Source of the DNA: Prosapia bicincta
Lineage: Eukaryota; Arthropoda; Insecta; Hemiptera; Cercopidae
DNA: 64,000 nt
Assembly: GCA_036971475.1 (NCBI GenBank)
Contig: JBAIZL010000001.1
Location: 135,812,692-135,876,691 of the forward strand
Direction of reading: 5' to 3'
Shown here: piece by piece, positions 1 to 12,045 of the stretch
Layout: each line of letters begins with the position of its first letter
Numbering within the stretch: position 1 is the first letter of the stretch
The notes under the pieces: generated by a model
Database searches by the model: none
Told to the model about the DNA's origin: nothing
Seen by the model: the letters and a program-made list of their open reading frames with translations, nothing else
Made by a program: the position numbers and the translations under genes

Positions 1-194
1 CTATGAGTGGTCTTAGTACAAGGAGCACACAATAATTGAGCAGCACTCTCGGTGAGAAAACAATATTGACTGCCAGAGTGAACACGAGCACGGAATACAT
101 GGGTAATACCGTTAGATGAGGTAAGCCTAACAAGTAGAGTGCCTAAGAGAACAGTATTAGAGGTTTGAGACGTATTCTGCTTTTCTTGACAGGT
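1..194 (-). pseudogene. BEL/Pao retropepsin fragment, catalytic Asp lost
   Basis: The minus strand is open from 194 down to the window edge. It reads TVLLGTLLVRL, then FRARVHSGSQ, then FLTESAAQLL, the arrangement of the aspartic protease at the start of BEL/Pao pol. The protease normally releases gag and pol products from the polyprotein. The family's active-site triplet is Asp-Ser-Gly; here the codon at 78-80 reads His, so the site is HSG and the enzyme should be dead. The frame is -1 relative to the gag ORF upstream on this strand, which could be a decayed programmed shift or a simple indel. The rest of pol lies outside the window. Family assignment is from motif recognition only. Confidence 0.75.
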
Positions 195-223
195 CTAGTG
201 ATTGGAGAAGGGGTTATTTCCTG

Positions 224-1531
224 TTAAAGTGTCGGAAAGTCTTGACGCAAAGTTTGAGGTGTGGTCTGTTGCAGCGTAGAGTAATTTTCAAAATGTAATA
301 ATGTATGATGATTTTTGGGGCATTTGTAGCAACTATACTTTGACCTACAGTCGTTAAGATGGTGAGTACCTAAGCATGAGGTACAACGCCCCTTTTCATT
401 TACAATTTTGAGACGGGATTTGGCGTCCTTACTCTTGAAGTCCGGACACGAATATACCTTATGGTCAATTTTATTGCATATAAAGCATGGATGAGGCTTA
501 ACTTTAATGGAGGAGCCTTCTCCATAATTGTAGGCCACCAGTGATACCTTTTGTTTAAAGTATTTATTTTGCGAACCAGAGTGGGTGTGTGTACCGGACG
601 AGGAGGGTTTTGAGGAGAAAGGAGAATGAAGATTGGCATCTTCAACTTCATTACATTCTTTATTTAAAAACTTAATAATTTCCGCTGCATCAGGTATTGT
701 AGTGGAGTCAACTCTCTCTTCAGTAACATTTGATGAACGGAAGTTTTCAAAACGGTTCCTAAGTTCACTATCCATTTTTCGTAAAACCATAGCAAATAAC
801 AAAGGATTTTTACTAGTGACATCGATGTCAAGACCTTTAACAGCTTATATATTTCCTGAGTACAAATTTACAAAATTTCTCATTTGTTTAGGCGTGTTGT
901 TTACCGAGGGCAAATCTAAAATGTGATTGATATGTAAAGTAACTAACCGCCACGGCGAATGATATCTTTCTGTTAATAAGTCATAAGCCACTATATAGTT
1001 AGCGTCAGAAATAAGGAGAGATTTAATTAAATTTAGCGGTTCTCCTGAGATAACGCTCAATAAATATTGAAGCTTAGAAACTGCAGGTAACGATGCATTT
1101 TCATGAATGCTAGCGTTAAATATGTTAATGAATGACATCCATTCGAGAAGTTCACCATCGAAAGTCTTGAGTTCAAGCTTAGGCAGTCGTATATGTAACT
1201 GAGGAGTAACTATTTCACATTTAGGCCTTGTTGATGACATCTTACCTTCTATCGAATATACAGTAGAATTAATATAATCGACTAACTCGTTGACGCTGTT
1301 AAGAGGAGCGTAGTTGGGTTGAAAATTCGGGTTCGCCTGTATTTCTAGTTCATGATAAATGTCTAAGATATCAGACAATTCTTCACGAAGCCTATTTATA
1401 GATTTAGCGCGCACCAACAATTTTTGCAGGATTAACTTATCCGATGTTTTTTTTGTTAGATCAAAAATCTCTTGAATTTGACTAAATACATTTTCTTTCT
1501 TTGATGTAATAACTGCCAAAGATTTTGTCAT
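224..1531 (-). pseudogene. BEL/Pao gag with one in-frame stop
   Basis: Two open stretches, 1531-845 and 802-224, lie in the same frame and are separated by a single TAA at 845-847, so this is one gag broken by a nonsense change. The N-terminal part carries the BEL/Pao gag core (DUF1759-like): LPKLELKTFDGELLEW, then SKLQYLLSVISGEPLNLIKSL, then YDLLTERYHSP. The C-terminal part has a CX2CX4HX4C zinc knuckle (CFICNKIDHKVYSC) and two more Cys/His clusters (CTSCLGTHHLNDC, CYKCPKNHHTLLH), as expected for the nucleic-acid-binding end of this family. The Met at 1531 is followed by a typical coiled N-terminus. Gag would form the cytoplasmic retrotransposon particle. This copy is degenerate and ends at the TAA at 224. 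Confidence 0.85.
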
Positions 1532-1931
1532 GATTAAATGATGGTTTTATAATAGAAGATGAGATAACTGCTTTAATTTTTAAATTACAAAATGTTTTAA
1601 AGAGATTAGGCCTATGAGCGTATATGTTTAACGGAGAAATAAATAGGCCTAAGTAAACAACAAATCGACGTAGGATCAATGAGATAACCTTCTATAAACA
1701 ACTGAAATCACTTTTCATAAAATTTTACAATTTATTTAAAACAACATATTAATGCACACCAAAGCCAAACAAAGATGAGAGAAGTACATCAGCTGTTTCA
1801 AATACTGCGACATGAAACTAGTTTTCCAGTGTTTGCATGCACAAACAAAGTTTGAAAAAACTTGTAGAAATTGTAGAAATGAACACATATAATGAAATGT
1901 ATTTTTTTTTTTATAAATCTTAAGGCTTAAG

Positions 1932-1949
1932 ATCCAGCCCGGAGGACCA
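1932..1949 (-). other. Primer binding site, tRNA-Tyr type (BEL/Pao)
   Basis: On the minus strand this reads TGGTCCTCCGGGCTGGAT. It matches 15 of 18 positions of the complement of an insect tRNA-Tyr 3' end as I remember it, a primer typical of BEL elements. It lies about 400 bp upstream of the gag Met, where a primer site should be. A partial second copy (TTGGTCCTCCG) lies at about 1978-1988. Confidence 0.5.
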
Positions 1950-2355
1950 AATTTGCTTGGTAATAGCACTATCGGAGGACCAATAATTATTATAATTATA
2001 TAAATTAATATTCTGTACTTACGTGCACCATGGAATACACACATTTATCGCACTCGCGTATTAGATAAGCTATTTCTGGCCAGAAAACTTGTTCCTATTC
2101 CACGCACTGGTCACATTCAGTTTAAAATTAAATAAATAGTTGCAATAACTTACACTAGTACCTAAGGTACGGAGAATGAATAAGTATAAAAATATAATAG
2201 AACGTAGTGGTGTATCGAACTACACTCCGGAAAGGTCTAACTTGCTCTGCCGTTCAAACTGCAGAAAAAACCTTATCACAGGTGATCTTTTCCTGACTTT
2301 GGCGGCGGGTTTAAAATAATAGAAATGAGTCTATATTACATATTTTAAATACGTA
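1950..2355 (-). mobile_element. Presumed remnant of BEL 5' LTR
   Basis: By position relative to the primer site this should contain the 5' LTR; a CA dinucleotide (minus strand, 1954-1955) sits three bases before the TGG. I could not find the opposite LTR edge or a target-site duplication. The stretch is AT-rich with no other recognisable feature and ends where duplicated segment A begins. Confidence 0.3.
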
Positions 2356-2875
2356 ACAGCTTCATATCGTCAAGGTCATTGTAATATAATTCAACCCTAT
2401 AGTTCAACCCTATAATTCAACCCTATTTCTAAATAATATAGCGTTAATTTCTTTCTTGTTTGGTACTATTTTTCTCTATTTTCCATTCCTTCTATTCCTG
2501 TATTCTGTTCTTAAATATATCTTGTTCAAATCGTTAATATAAGTACTTTCAATCGTTAATATAATTCTTTTTATTCATCCAATCAAGTTCAGCTTTTTAA
2601 AATTTGTATTGGAGTAAAATTAAAGTCAATATACTTGACACCTAAGGTTAATTAAGTTTTATCAAATATTAATTCATTAATAAAATAAAATAATTAATTG
2701 TAATTTGAAGTTGGAGAAAACCTTTCTCAAAACGTGCAAGTTATGCTATGTGTTTATATCGTCCCATTTGTCTTATAAATAGTGATAATATGATTAGATA
2801 AATCAACTGATTTTATATTATAATTGATGTTCTAGACAAACGCTTAAACTCATAGGGTATGGTACTTTATTTTAA

Positions 2876-3266
2876 TTAAATGTAATTATTTAATATAAAG
2901 TCTTTAAAATAAAACCTTTGTTGACCTAAGTAGGAATTGACTTCAAAACGTCCATTAAGTGATGTAAGTTTGCTGAGGCTAATACTTGCTTCCCTATCTG
3001 CAAATAGTTCTGAGCCTAAATAGATAACTGGGTAGTCTGTACCACTTCCTTGCATTGTATGTACGGTTGGTGCCCGTGAAAGTATCAAAGGCAGGGTGTG
3101 TAAACACTAGTTCAATAGCTGTACAATAGAGGAAACCGGGCACGCATCGGGTGTGCTCTCCACTTCTTCCTAAGGCTGATGGTGTAGCTTCTTTAACAGT
3201 ATTTTTTCTACGAAGATGCTGCCACAAAATGCGAGTAATCGCTCCTCTACAAGGCCTTTCAATAAG
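2876..3266 (-). pseudogene. Unidentified ORF, frameshifted copy
   Basis: The minus strand encodes the same unidentified protein stretch as 38526-38831: RRKNTVKEATPSALGRSGEH, then TRCVPGFLYCTAIELVFTHP. A 4-bp insertion near 3060 (TATGTACGG against TATGG in the other copy) shifts the frame, and translation continues in another frame as MQGSGTDYPVIYLGSELF. There is no Met near the open start at 3266, so if it ever was coding it was probably an exon or an internal piece. No family recognised. It is GC-richer than its surroundings. Confidence 0.35.
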
Positions 3267-5178
3267 TTAATGTTACATGACTTTTGCTGCAACAAACACT
3301 TTGTGATTTCTTGGTTACAGCGGTTGTTTTATCAATGAGGTCGGAAATAACTGTGTTGAAGTAATTTAGTTGTCTAGTTACATCAACCTAACATGAAACG
3401 TTTCGGTATTTTTACTTCTGAAATATTCCATTGAATATTCCTTTATTGTAGCAAATATATTATTGAGTAAATCACGTAAACAACGGATTACTCGTAACTT
3501 GTCTACTACAATGTAATCTATAAACTTTATACATTAATCAAACAAGATTGCACAATCACCAAGGTGTTTACAAAAGGTAATACCTCATCATATTTTATCT
3601 TACAGATAGTATTGTGTTAGTTGTTAGCAACCATGCAAATACTGTAAGGCGGCATTCTAAAAGTACACAATGTCATTGGATTTTAAAAATTTATTAACTT
3701 TTTTCTGATGAAATACAAAAATATTTTATGCTCAATTGTGAGTGAGCACGTACTACAATGTTTATGTTGTTGATTGCGCTGTACACGTTGTGTTTAAGCT
3801 TATTTTGCAATAAGAAGGGTTTAGAGGAAAATGTAGCTAAGAGAAAGAAAATTTGAAATTCATTGTTATTCATGGAGTAATGTAGGAAAATGCAATATAT
3901 TTCAGAAAATGGACGACGTGCAATATTTTAAAATTTCGGGTTGATAATGGAATAACACATAGCAAGTGGTATTTTTCCAGAATAGCGTTGATCAATTGAA
4001 TAGTTTTAAAATCAGCCCATAGATGGCAGTACGGAAGAATATGTTTACAATGAGTATTTTATTGGTTTCGCTCATAGCAGAATGGAATCAAGTCCTTTTT
4101 GGGATTGCTTACGTTATTTTGAAGTTATTAATTGCTATCTCATCTGCGAATGTATAGTACAGGTATATACTTTCTAGCACGGCAAGGAATACGTTTTTGG
4201 ACGACAATTTAAAAATTATGTGATTTACTCTTGATTAATATTAATTACAGCTGCAGAAATTTCTCAATTTCCCCTTATGTTTCTGTTAGACTTGGCCTCT
4301 TTCTCTGTAATTCCACCCTTGTTTTCAATGTACAAACGTATTGAGGAAATGCAAGGTGCTTCTATCTAACGGAATTATGGAAACTAATCAAGTAGAATTA
4401 GAGATGCAATTCTTTATCGATTGTTTCATATGTTTATATATTTGTTACAAGTTTATCACAGTAAAAATGAATACTGATGGAGTGGGGGTGGGGTGGTTAG
4501 TAGCTTAGAGAATATTTATCTAATCAAGATAAAACATTTATTCCTGTCATCTATACTTACATGTCTCTCTGGATTCTTTGTTTTCAGATATCCTTTCAAC
4601 TTTAATCACTAATATAAATAGTTTCTTTAGAAGCTACTAGAACACAGTTTTTTGGTAAAAATAAGAGATTGTTTGGGAAATTAAGAGAATAAAGTGTTTA
4701 TAATTGCGCTTAAAAATGCCACCTAAAACTCTAGACGTTGTTGCAAATACCCAACTCTGTTTCGTGCTACTTTCTTTAGTAGTTGAGGAAATATAAGATG
4801 GGGGGAAGGAATCAAGGGAACAGAGTAAAGGCCTAAATTAAACAAGAAACTGTGAAAATAACAAACACTTGCCGGTGAAGAGTGTAAAATTTCTAAATGA
4901 AACGGAGACTCCGATGCTCTGAAGGAGATGTGAACAAACAAAACATTTATTTTTACAAGTTGGGATAAACCGAAGTAGAGACATGAGGTAAGTACTGGTA
5001 AAGATGCGTTTTAAGAACGTAAAACATACTTTTGCCTTTTGCAGACTTGATTCGAACTTGAATGACTAGGGCACTTGTTGGAAAACGTACGTGTTCGTAA
5101 ATATGTTATATCTTGAAAGATTTCACTATTTGACTTTCACCCTTTGCGTTTGTAGAACCTCTATTATTCATCTTGCAG

Positions 5179-5384
5179 GGAAGGTTTTTGCGCGCTCTCG
5201 CTGCAACGAAGAGCTATTTTATCGCCGATAAGGCTTTGAAAGTGATAAATGAACTTGGCGTTAAGGTGGAAATATGCATCTCCTGTGTATTGACGGATAG
5301 GGTTACAGTAGGCCCTATTGAGCAGCGGCTAATCCCTAAGGTCACTCAATGCCATTGGAAAGCGTCTGTCGTGTAGGGATATAG
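5179..5384 (+). CDS. Candidate 206-nt exon, product unknown (copy 1)
   Basis: A pyrimidine-bearing acceptor (TTCATCTTGCAG, ending 5178) precedes the block and a near-consensus donor (ATAG|GTGAGT, GT at 5385) follows it. Only one frame is open: GRFLRALAATKSYFIADKAL continues to VTVGPIEQRLIPKV and HWKASVV, then TAG at 5374-5376. That stop is 8 nt before the donor. The paralogue at 41447-41652 has exactly the same length, frame, stop and splice sites. If real, it is a last coding exon followed by a 3'-UTR intron. Most differences between the two copies change amino acids (for example A to T, S to R, I to T), which argues for weak constraint. No family recognised. Confidence 0.4.
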
Positions 5385-5492
5385 GTGAGTTTATGGAACC
5401 ATTTGGCATGTCGCAACGAATTTACGGGAGTTTATCTCACGCAATTATAAAGATCAATGCATCCTATAAAGTGTTAGAACATGCTCAGAGCA

Positions 5493-5729
<237 letters not shown>

Positions 5730-5737
<8 letters not shown>

Positions 5738-6987
5738 TACAACGAAATTCATTAAGTTACGAAGGCTGTTGGTAAAATTATTTGAACTTGTGAAATATCC
5801 CTAGCTAGCGCTAGTCTATTGTCACATCTATCGACCGAAATAAGTTACTGCACACACCTGCATATCATAAATAAAAATAATTCGAAAGGGGATAGGAAAG
5901 TATTACTAAGTGAATTTGTGTCAAGTGAAGTGAAGCAAGGAACCACGCAAGTAATAAGTAATAATTTATTTTCATTATAAAGCCAACTCCTTAAAACAAA
6001 AACATTTAAGAACATTTAAACTCTTATAAATTCCGTAAAAAGCCGTAACTAATTAAAATATAAAAATTTATCAAACCACAAGTGCAGTAACTTATACATG
6101 CCCCTAGATAACTAAAGAAAGTAAATTTAGAATTATTAAAAAAAATCAATAGTAAAATGCCTTGATGCCTATCGGCAAATATTAGAGTTAGTAAAAGAAT
6201 TATATGAACTAGCTGTAAATGCAATATTGATCTCAGGATAAAATAAATCTGTAATTATAAAAGCAAGTAGCTGGATTATTAATTTAAATTCCTAAGAGTA
6301 AAAATTATCCTGTAGAGAAGCATTAAGTGAAGGTTCTTTATATAACATTTGTCGCCCCACGTGGAAGGCAAGGAACGTTATATAAAATGGCGCCCATCGT
6401 GAATGGCTATGGTTTGATAAATTTCAATTAGTGATATAATTAAATTGTTTTTTCTAGATTTTGAAGTAATTGTATTAAATTGTTATATTCAACAAAGGTA
6501 GGCTTAGCAATAAGAAACTATTCAGTGGATAAGTAAATTATAAATGTAAAACTCTGTCCAAATACATCCGGATGTATAATGTAATAAATGAAATATGAGC
6601 CCCTATTATAAGAGAATAAAATTTAAATAGGAGGCTATGTAAGAGTTTTCATAATGTTAAACCAAAATAATTCAGGGAAATGGCATTTTGGCCGGAAAAG
6701 TAAATCGGTACGCTACACTGCCGTAGAAGTCGAACATCTTGTGGACTGCCCTTCGATATAATGTATCAATCTTACGCATTGAGATTGTATAAATTTTCTC
6801 ACGAGTTCGCTATAGCGTGTTTCACAGGATAAATGTTTAGGCTTTCCGCTGAAGGTGTTTAAAAAACATTTGGAACTATCGTATCTGAACTGTGTTAGAT
6901 TACTCGAGAATTTCCTTTACATCTTGTTAGCATCTCTCAGACCGCTGACGCCCGTCCACCGTTTCAAATCAAGAAAATGACGCAAAA
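5730..6987. other. Copy-1-specific AT-rich spacer, no gene seen
   Basis: This stretch has no counterpart in the second duplication copy, where 41.9-47.6 kb occupies the position. I find no convincing ORF, RNA gene or element. A TGGCGCCCATCGTG near 6389 resembles a retroelement primer site, but nothing around it supports an LTR. Confidence 0.6.
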
Positions 6988-8165
6988 GTCATATAATTCT
7001 TTTTTAATGTCGTTGTAATTCCTCTATTGATAAAAGCCATGATTGGTTTTAGGTTAATGTTGTTACAGTTTCTCTCTTGATAAAACTAAGATTGGCTTGA
7101 TGTTAATGTGGTTGTAGTTTCTATCTTGATAAAACTATGATTGGCTTGCGGTTAATGTAGTTGTAGTATTTCTCTTGATAAAGTGGCTTGAGGTTAAAGT
7201 AGTTTATTTTTTCGCTTATTAAAAATATGTTTCCCTTGAGGGTAAAGACATTGTAGTTTCTCCCTTGATAAAACTATGTTGGATTTAGGTTAATGACGCA
7301 CTGTTTCCTCTTATAAAAACCATGTTTGGTTTGAAGTTAATTTGTTGATGTTTCTGTTTTAATTATTCCACGTTTGTTTTGAAGTGAATTTGTTGATGTT
7401 TCTGTTTTGATTATTCCACGTTTGGTTTGAAGTTAATTTGTTGATGTTTCTGTTTTGATTATTCTACGTTTGGTTTGAAGTGAATTTGTTGATGTTTCTG
7501 TTTTGATTATTCCACGTTTGGTTTGAAGTTAATTTGTTGATGTTTCTGTTTTGATTATTCCACGTTTGTTTTGAAGTGAATTTGTTGATGTTTCTGTTTT
7601 GATTATTCCACGTTTGGTTTGAAGTGAATTTGTTGATGTTTCTGTTTTGATTATTCCACGTTTGGTTTGAAGTTAATTTGTTGATGTTTCTGTTTTGATT
7701 ATTCCACGTTTGGTTTGAAGTTAATTTGTTGATGTTTCTGTTTTGATTATTCCACGTTTGGTTTGAGGTTAATTTGTTGATGTTTCTGTTTTGATTATTC
7801 CACGTTTGGTTTGAAGTTAATTTGTTGATGTTTCTGTTTTGATTATTCCACGTTTGGTTTGAAGTGAATTTGTTGATGTTTCTGTTTCCTTTACTCCACG
7901 TTTGGTTTGAAGTTAATTTGTTGATGTTTCTGTTTTGATTATTCCAGGTTTGGTTTGAAGTGAATTTGTTGATGTTTCTGTTTTGATTATTCCAGGTTTG
8001 GTTTGAAGTGAATTTGTTGATGTTTCTGTTTTGATTATTCCACGTTTGGTTTGAAGTTAATTTGTTGATGTTTCTGTTTTGATTATTCCAGGTTTGGTTT
8101 GAAGTGAATTTGTTGATGTTTCTGTTTTGATTATTCCACGTTTGGTTTGAAGGGAATTTCGTTGT
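6988..8165. repeat. 48-bp minisatellite, homogenised right part and diverged left part
   Basis: From about 7336 to 8158 there are about 17 copies of a 48-bp unit (GTTAATTTGTTGATG, TTTCTGTTTTGATT, ATTCCACGTTTGGTTTGAA), varying mainly at GTTAA/GTGAA and CACG/CAGG. To the left, 6988-7335 holds older units of the type TTGATAAAACTATGATTGG / CTTGAGGTTAATGTGGTTG, the same family as the 49-bp array at 17462. B' keeps only about two 48-bp units (47642-47750). Confidence 0.95.
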
Positions 8166-8581
8166 AGTTATTTTGATAATAACACGTTTGTCTTAGAAAT
8201 ATTAACAGGCATTTTAGCTTACAGAATATACGTTCAGCAGCGGAAACCATGAATCTGTAACGAAGTAAGCTACGGAAAGCAATGTAGCCTAAATTAAATC
8301 TCACACTTCCGAACAATACGTCACACCCGGTTTTAAATACATTCTGTGTATCTATGGGCCTGTTTTAGTGTGTATTTGAGTTTTAATTGTTTGAAGAAGG
8401 TTTCATTGTTGTTTATGAATTAATTTTGTTTTCTTCGGTTCATGTTATAGTTTACATTACTTTGTACCAGTTTTCTTCGAACCTTTTACAGTAAGCCCCC
8501 AGGTTCAACTGATGTTTGGGTCCTACATCATATCGGTCCTACATAATGTTCCTCCTTTTATCTCTTATCAGTATTATCTCC

Positions 8582-8868
<287 letters not shown>

Positions 8869-8989
8869 AAGCGGAGAACTGAAGAGAAAATCTGCAACTT
8901 TCCCAGCCAACACAAACAATCATTATGCGTGACACAGGAAATAGGTCTAAATTGATATGCATTATGACTTCGTATATTAAAGGAAAATG

Positions 8990-9560
8990 CTAAACTTATA
9001 GTAGGGGATGCATTCCGACCGTGGGGGAAGGTCTACGATATGTAGGTTTTGTACGTATGAGCAACACAAACTGTTATTTTCCATAAAGTTCCACACCCTC
9101 AGCGGCAAATCTAGACAATGGAGTGTATTAGAATGTACACAAGAAAACCAAATAGGGGTCCATTTGGTCGACTGTCTTTTGCATTTGCTCGGCAAACAGT
9201 CGAAACCAAATACAAAACGTAATGACATTGGCAAACACCCACGGTACATATTAGGAAAAGAATATGTAGAAGTGATCCATCAATATCCGCAAACAGTGGC
9301 TTTAGAGGGGAGATCTATTTGTTTTGCCTTCTTAATGGGTATTGCTTTATTTCCAATAAGTGTAAAAATTGACCGATTTCATGCGCGTGTCTGAGCGCTG
9401 CTACTCCATGAGTGTGACCACCATATCTTCTCCTGACGTGTTTGTTTATTGGAGGTCTTACTATTTCGTCTAAATTCTCATTCCTGTTCAATCATTATAT
9501 AAGTGTGTATATCTGGCTCATAGATGTAGGAACAAGGGCCAACGTAACATAAAATTGTTG
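8990..9560. repeat. Segment C, copy 1 (Arg-rich exon missing)
   Basis: Homologous to 18190-18696, 48395-48960 and 57135-57635. In the 18-kb and 57-kb copies this sequence leads into the Arg-rich terminal exon through an ATGTAG acceptor. Here the equivalent ATGTAGGAACAAGGGCC is present at about 9522, but the coding sequence stops being recognisable after about 15 bp and becomes AT-rich. ORFs on both strands here look incidental. 9560-9860 holds nothing I recognise. Confidence 0.75.
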
Positions 9561-9867
9561 TTAAAATATTAATAACATCAAAAATAATAATATTAAAAAA
9601 TTAAAGACAATAACCCTTGCTACAAATATTTAAATAATACTTAAATAATATAGATTTTGTATAGATTTTTAATACTCCCATAGATATCAGTGTTTAGTAG
9701 CATTTAATTGAGATCTGGTTCCTTAAATTTCCTTTACGCGGACAACCCAAAGAAAACCTCATTATCGACAATGAATACGTTTATGCGCTGTAACTCAGCG
9801 AAGAGGAAGTCTCTGGCATGGGACTCTGACCAGAAATGACTATAGCTTCCCCTGTTGTTATGAAAAG

Positions 9868-10020
9868 ATGTTCACTTGGTCTTGTCAAAAAGTCTTTCTT
9901 TTACTTCCATATTCTTCGTGCAAATCGTGTAGCGTGTTGACACCTCCATAAGGCCTGGATAGAAGCATCTCCATTGTACGGCGATGCCTGGCGCAAGTTT
10001 ATTCCAGATGAGGGAGTTTT
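9868..10020 (-). pseudogene. ORF Y, decayed copy
   Basis: The minus strand reads PYGGVNTLHDLHEEYGSKRK then a stop, clearly homologous to the open copy at 21575-21845. Relative to that copy it has extra in-frame codons before the YGGV motif and has lost the downstream portion. Unidentified product. Confidence 0.4.
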
Positions 10021-10211
10021 ATGCTATCTACTTATTCACATCAGTATTTGCAATGCTTTATTAATTGAAAAGTATAAAGTGGTGGTTTGAGATCAACTTC
10101 AGTTAAAGAGAGTATATATATGTATAGGTGACTAAATTCTTCAATATGGAACTAGAATTAAAAAGTGTTATGATACTCTTATATGAGTAAAAAATAAGAA
10201 CAGTAGCCACA

Positions 10212-10655
10212 CTTGATGAAGCAATAAGAGATAGAAATAAACAGGGCCAAATAGCCATTCGCACCTCAAACAGCACCCTGTGCGTTACGATTATCTCAAA
10301 AGAAAATAAATAGAGAATACATAATAACATTATTAAAAGTATTGTAACGTACGGAAGAGAAGAATGGCAAATCAAATATCGATTGGAAAAAATACTAAAT
10401 AATACAAAGATGGACTTTTGGCGTAGATCTCCAAGAAAGTAAAGGCTTGCAAGAGTAACAAACAAGAGAATAAGAGAAATTATGGAATTCCACACACATT
10501 AACCGATAAAGATAAAAACTAAATTGTTATTACGATACGGTCATGCAGAACAAATGAGAGAACGCCTGCTAAAGCAGATATTGAAATGGATTCTAGAGGG
10601 AAAACGTAAATGACTTCGTCCAAGAGTTAGCTGGCCGAGAGTAAGTAACTAAGAG
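10212..10655 (+). mobile_element. RTE-like non-LTR reverse transcriptase, C-terminal fragment
   Basis: A single plus-strand frame with four stops reads IIKSIVTYGREEWQIKYRLE, KMDFWRRSPRK, then RVTNKRIREIMEF, LLLRYGHAEQMRERLLKQIL and KWILEGKRK. This is the familiar C-terminal tail of animal endonuclease/reverse transcriptases (YG.E.W, MDFWRRS, R..N..IREIM, YGH..RM.E.RLPKQ.L.W, GRRKRGRP). The polymerase palm, with its catalytic FADD-type motif, is not present, so only the 3' end remains. Placement in the RTE group is from memory of these motifs. Related copies lie at 22018, 49591 and 61091, all in the same orientation and at the same place in their units. Confidence 0.75.
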
Positions 10656-11150
10656 ATGTAAGAGAAATGCCTGGAATAAGATGTATATATATAGTTGTAC
10701 CATAATATATATATATTCCTCCAATGTTCATGCGATAAAGGTATTTTGCTGGTCTCCTAAAATCACAAACTCAACCTACAAAGTTCTATTGTTTGGGGAC
10801 CCAATAATCCTTTATATTATGTTTAAGATTTGTATGGCGTTTCGTCATGGATATATGCTATCTTCAGTGTTGATACACAAGACTAAAATATAAAGTAACG
10901 AGGGTGAATATTGTTTTGAAAGGGGAAAGAAATGGTTATTCCAATGCTTTTTTGGTATGCGTAGGAGAATGTTACAGATGACGCAGTAATTAGTATCTTG
11001 ATCAAATATCTGGAAATGTGAAAGGATAATTTGAGGAGGAAGCATGATGCTAATTTCTAGTTACTAATATTGTGGAACAGGAGTAAAGATAGTGAGATAA
11101 CATGCATATTTTAATATTTATTAAATACTGTTTATTTTTCCCTTTAGGAA
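10656..11150. other. No gene seen; short inverted repeat near 10750-10803
   Basis: AT-rich sequence shared with 50046-50530. It contains a hairpin-capable pair: GGTCTCCTAAAA at about 10751 and TTTGGGGACC at about 10792. In the B' copy the left arm is GGTCCCCTAAAA, so the pairing there is even better. Confidence 0.4.
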
Positions 11151-11169
11151 AATATATTTAAGCTCTACT

Positions 11170-11335
11170 ATGAACAGGTCAAGGGTAGTTGTGGGCTCAG
11201 ATGTAGTTGCAGATATCCTGCAGATATCTAGGTTATAGAGACGAACCACAATGAACCACTTAGTTCTAAGTGCCCTATCCTCTTACACACCTGTCGGGGT
11301 GTCACAAGCAAACAACCGAGATGAAACCACAATCT
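11170..11335 (+). pseudogene. Small Cys-rich ORF, frameshifted copy
   Basis: Begins like the open copies at 22849 and 61921 (MNRSRVVVGSDV) but has an extra base (GATATCCTGCAG against GATACCTGCAG) and terminates early. The Cys-rich half is then out of frame. Confidence 0.35.
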
Positions 11336-11867
11336 TTTTTTTTTGGATTTTTCGTCTATTTTAATAGAATAGGTTCAGTTACGTACAGTAGATGTTTTCT
11401 TATTGTTTAATATAGTAGTGTAACTCCTACAGGTTCAATAGAACCTACTAACGTATCTTTATCTACTTTTTTTCCGAGCGTAAAACTTTTCCCGTTAAAC
11501 TCTAGTCATTATACGCGTATAAACGGCGGTTCCAAATCATACCATGTATTGTATTAAAGCTTAAGAATTCTGTAAAGGAAATCTGTAAAAATATATAAAT
11601 ATATTTTTCTGTCTAACAATTTTTTTTCTATCAAAGTAGAGTTTCACAAAGTTTCAAATTTTTCAAGTGAAAGTAATTCTATAATTACGAGAGGTGGGTA
11701 CTCTTGTCAGCTAGTTAGATTCTTTCCGTAAAGCAGGGAATTCAGCCCCCTTGGAAGATTCTACTCACGGTATCTATAAGTTCAAACAAGGTTTTAGAAT
11801 TCATTTCAAAATTAATTTTGCCTTTAAATACATAAAAGATGATTCGTCGTAGCTCACAAAATCATCC

Positions 11868-12045
11868 ACGCTTACTCTCCCACACCCACTCACCCACACC
11901 CAATCACCTACACCCACTTGCTCACAATTACTCAAAACACCTCACTAACCCTACGCGCACTCATCCATACACATTTACCCACACCCATTCACGTTCACCC
12001 ACTCATCCCCCATCTAATCACTTACCCACACCCACACACCGTAAA
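11868..12045. repeat. CCCA-rich, G-poor tract (short copy)
   Basis: Irregular repeats of CACCCACTCA and CACCCACACC on the plus strand with almost no G. Related to the longer tracts at 23565, 32880, 51270 and 62630. Confidence 0.85.

Noticed and set aside
6385..6402. TGGCGCCCATCGTG as a tRNA-Lys primer binding site
   Set aside because: No LTR end to its left, no gag to its right, and no matching second LTR.
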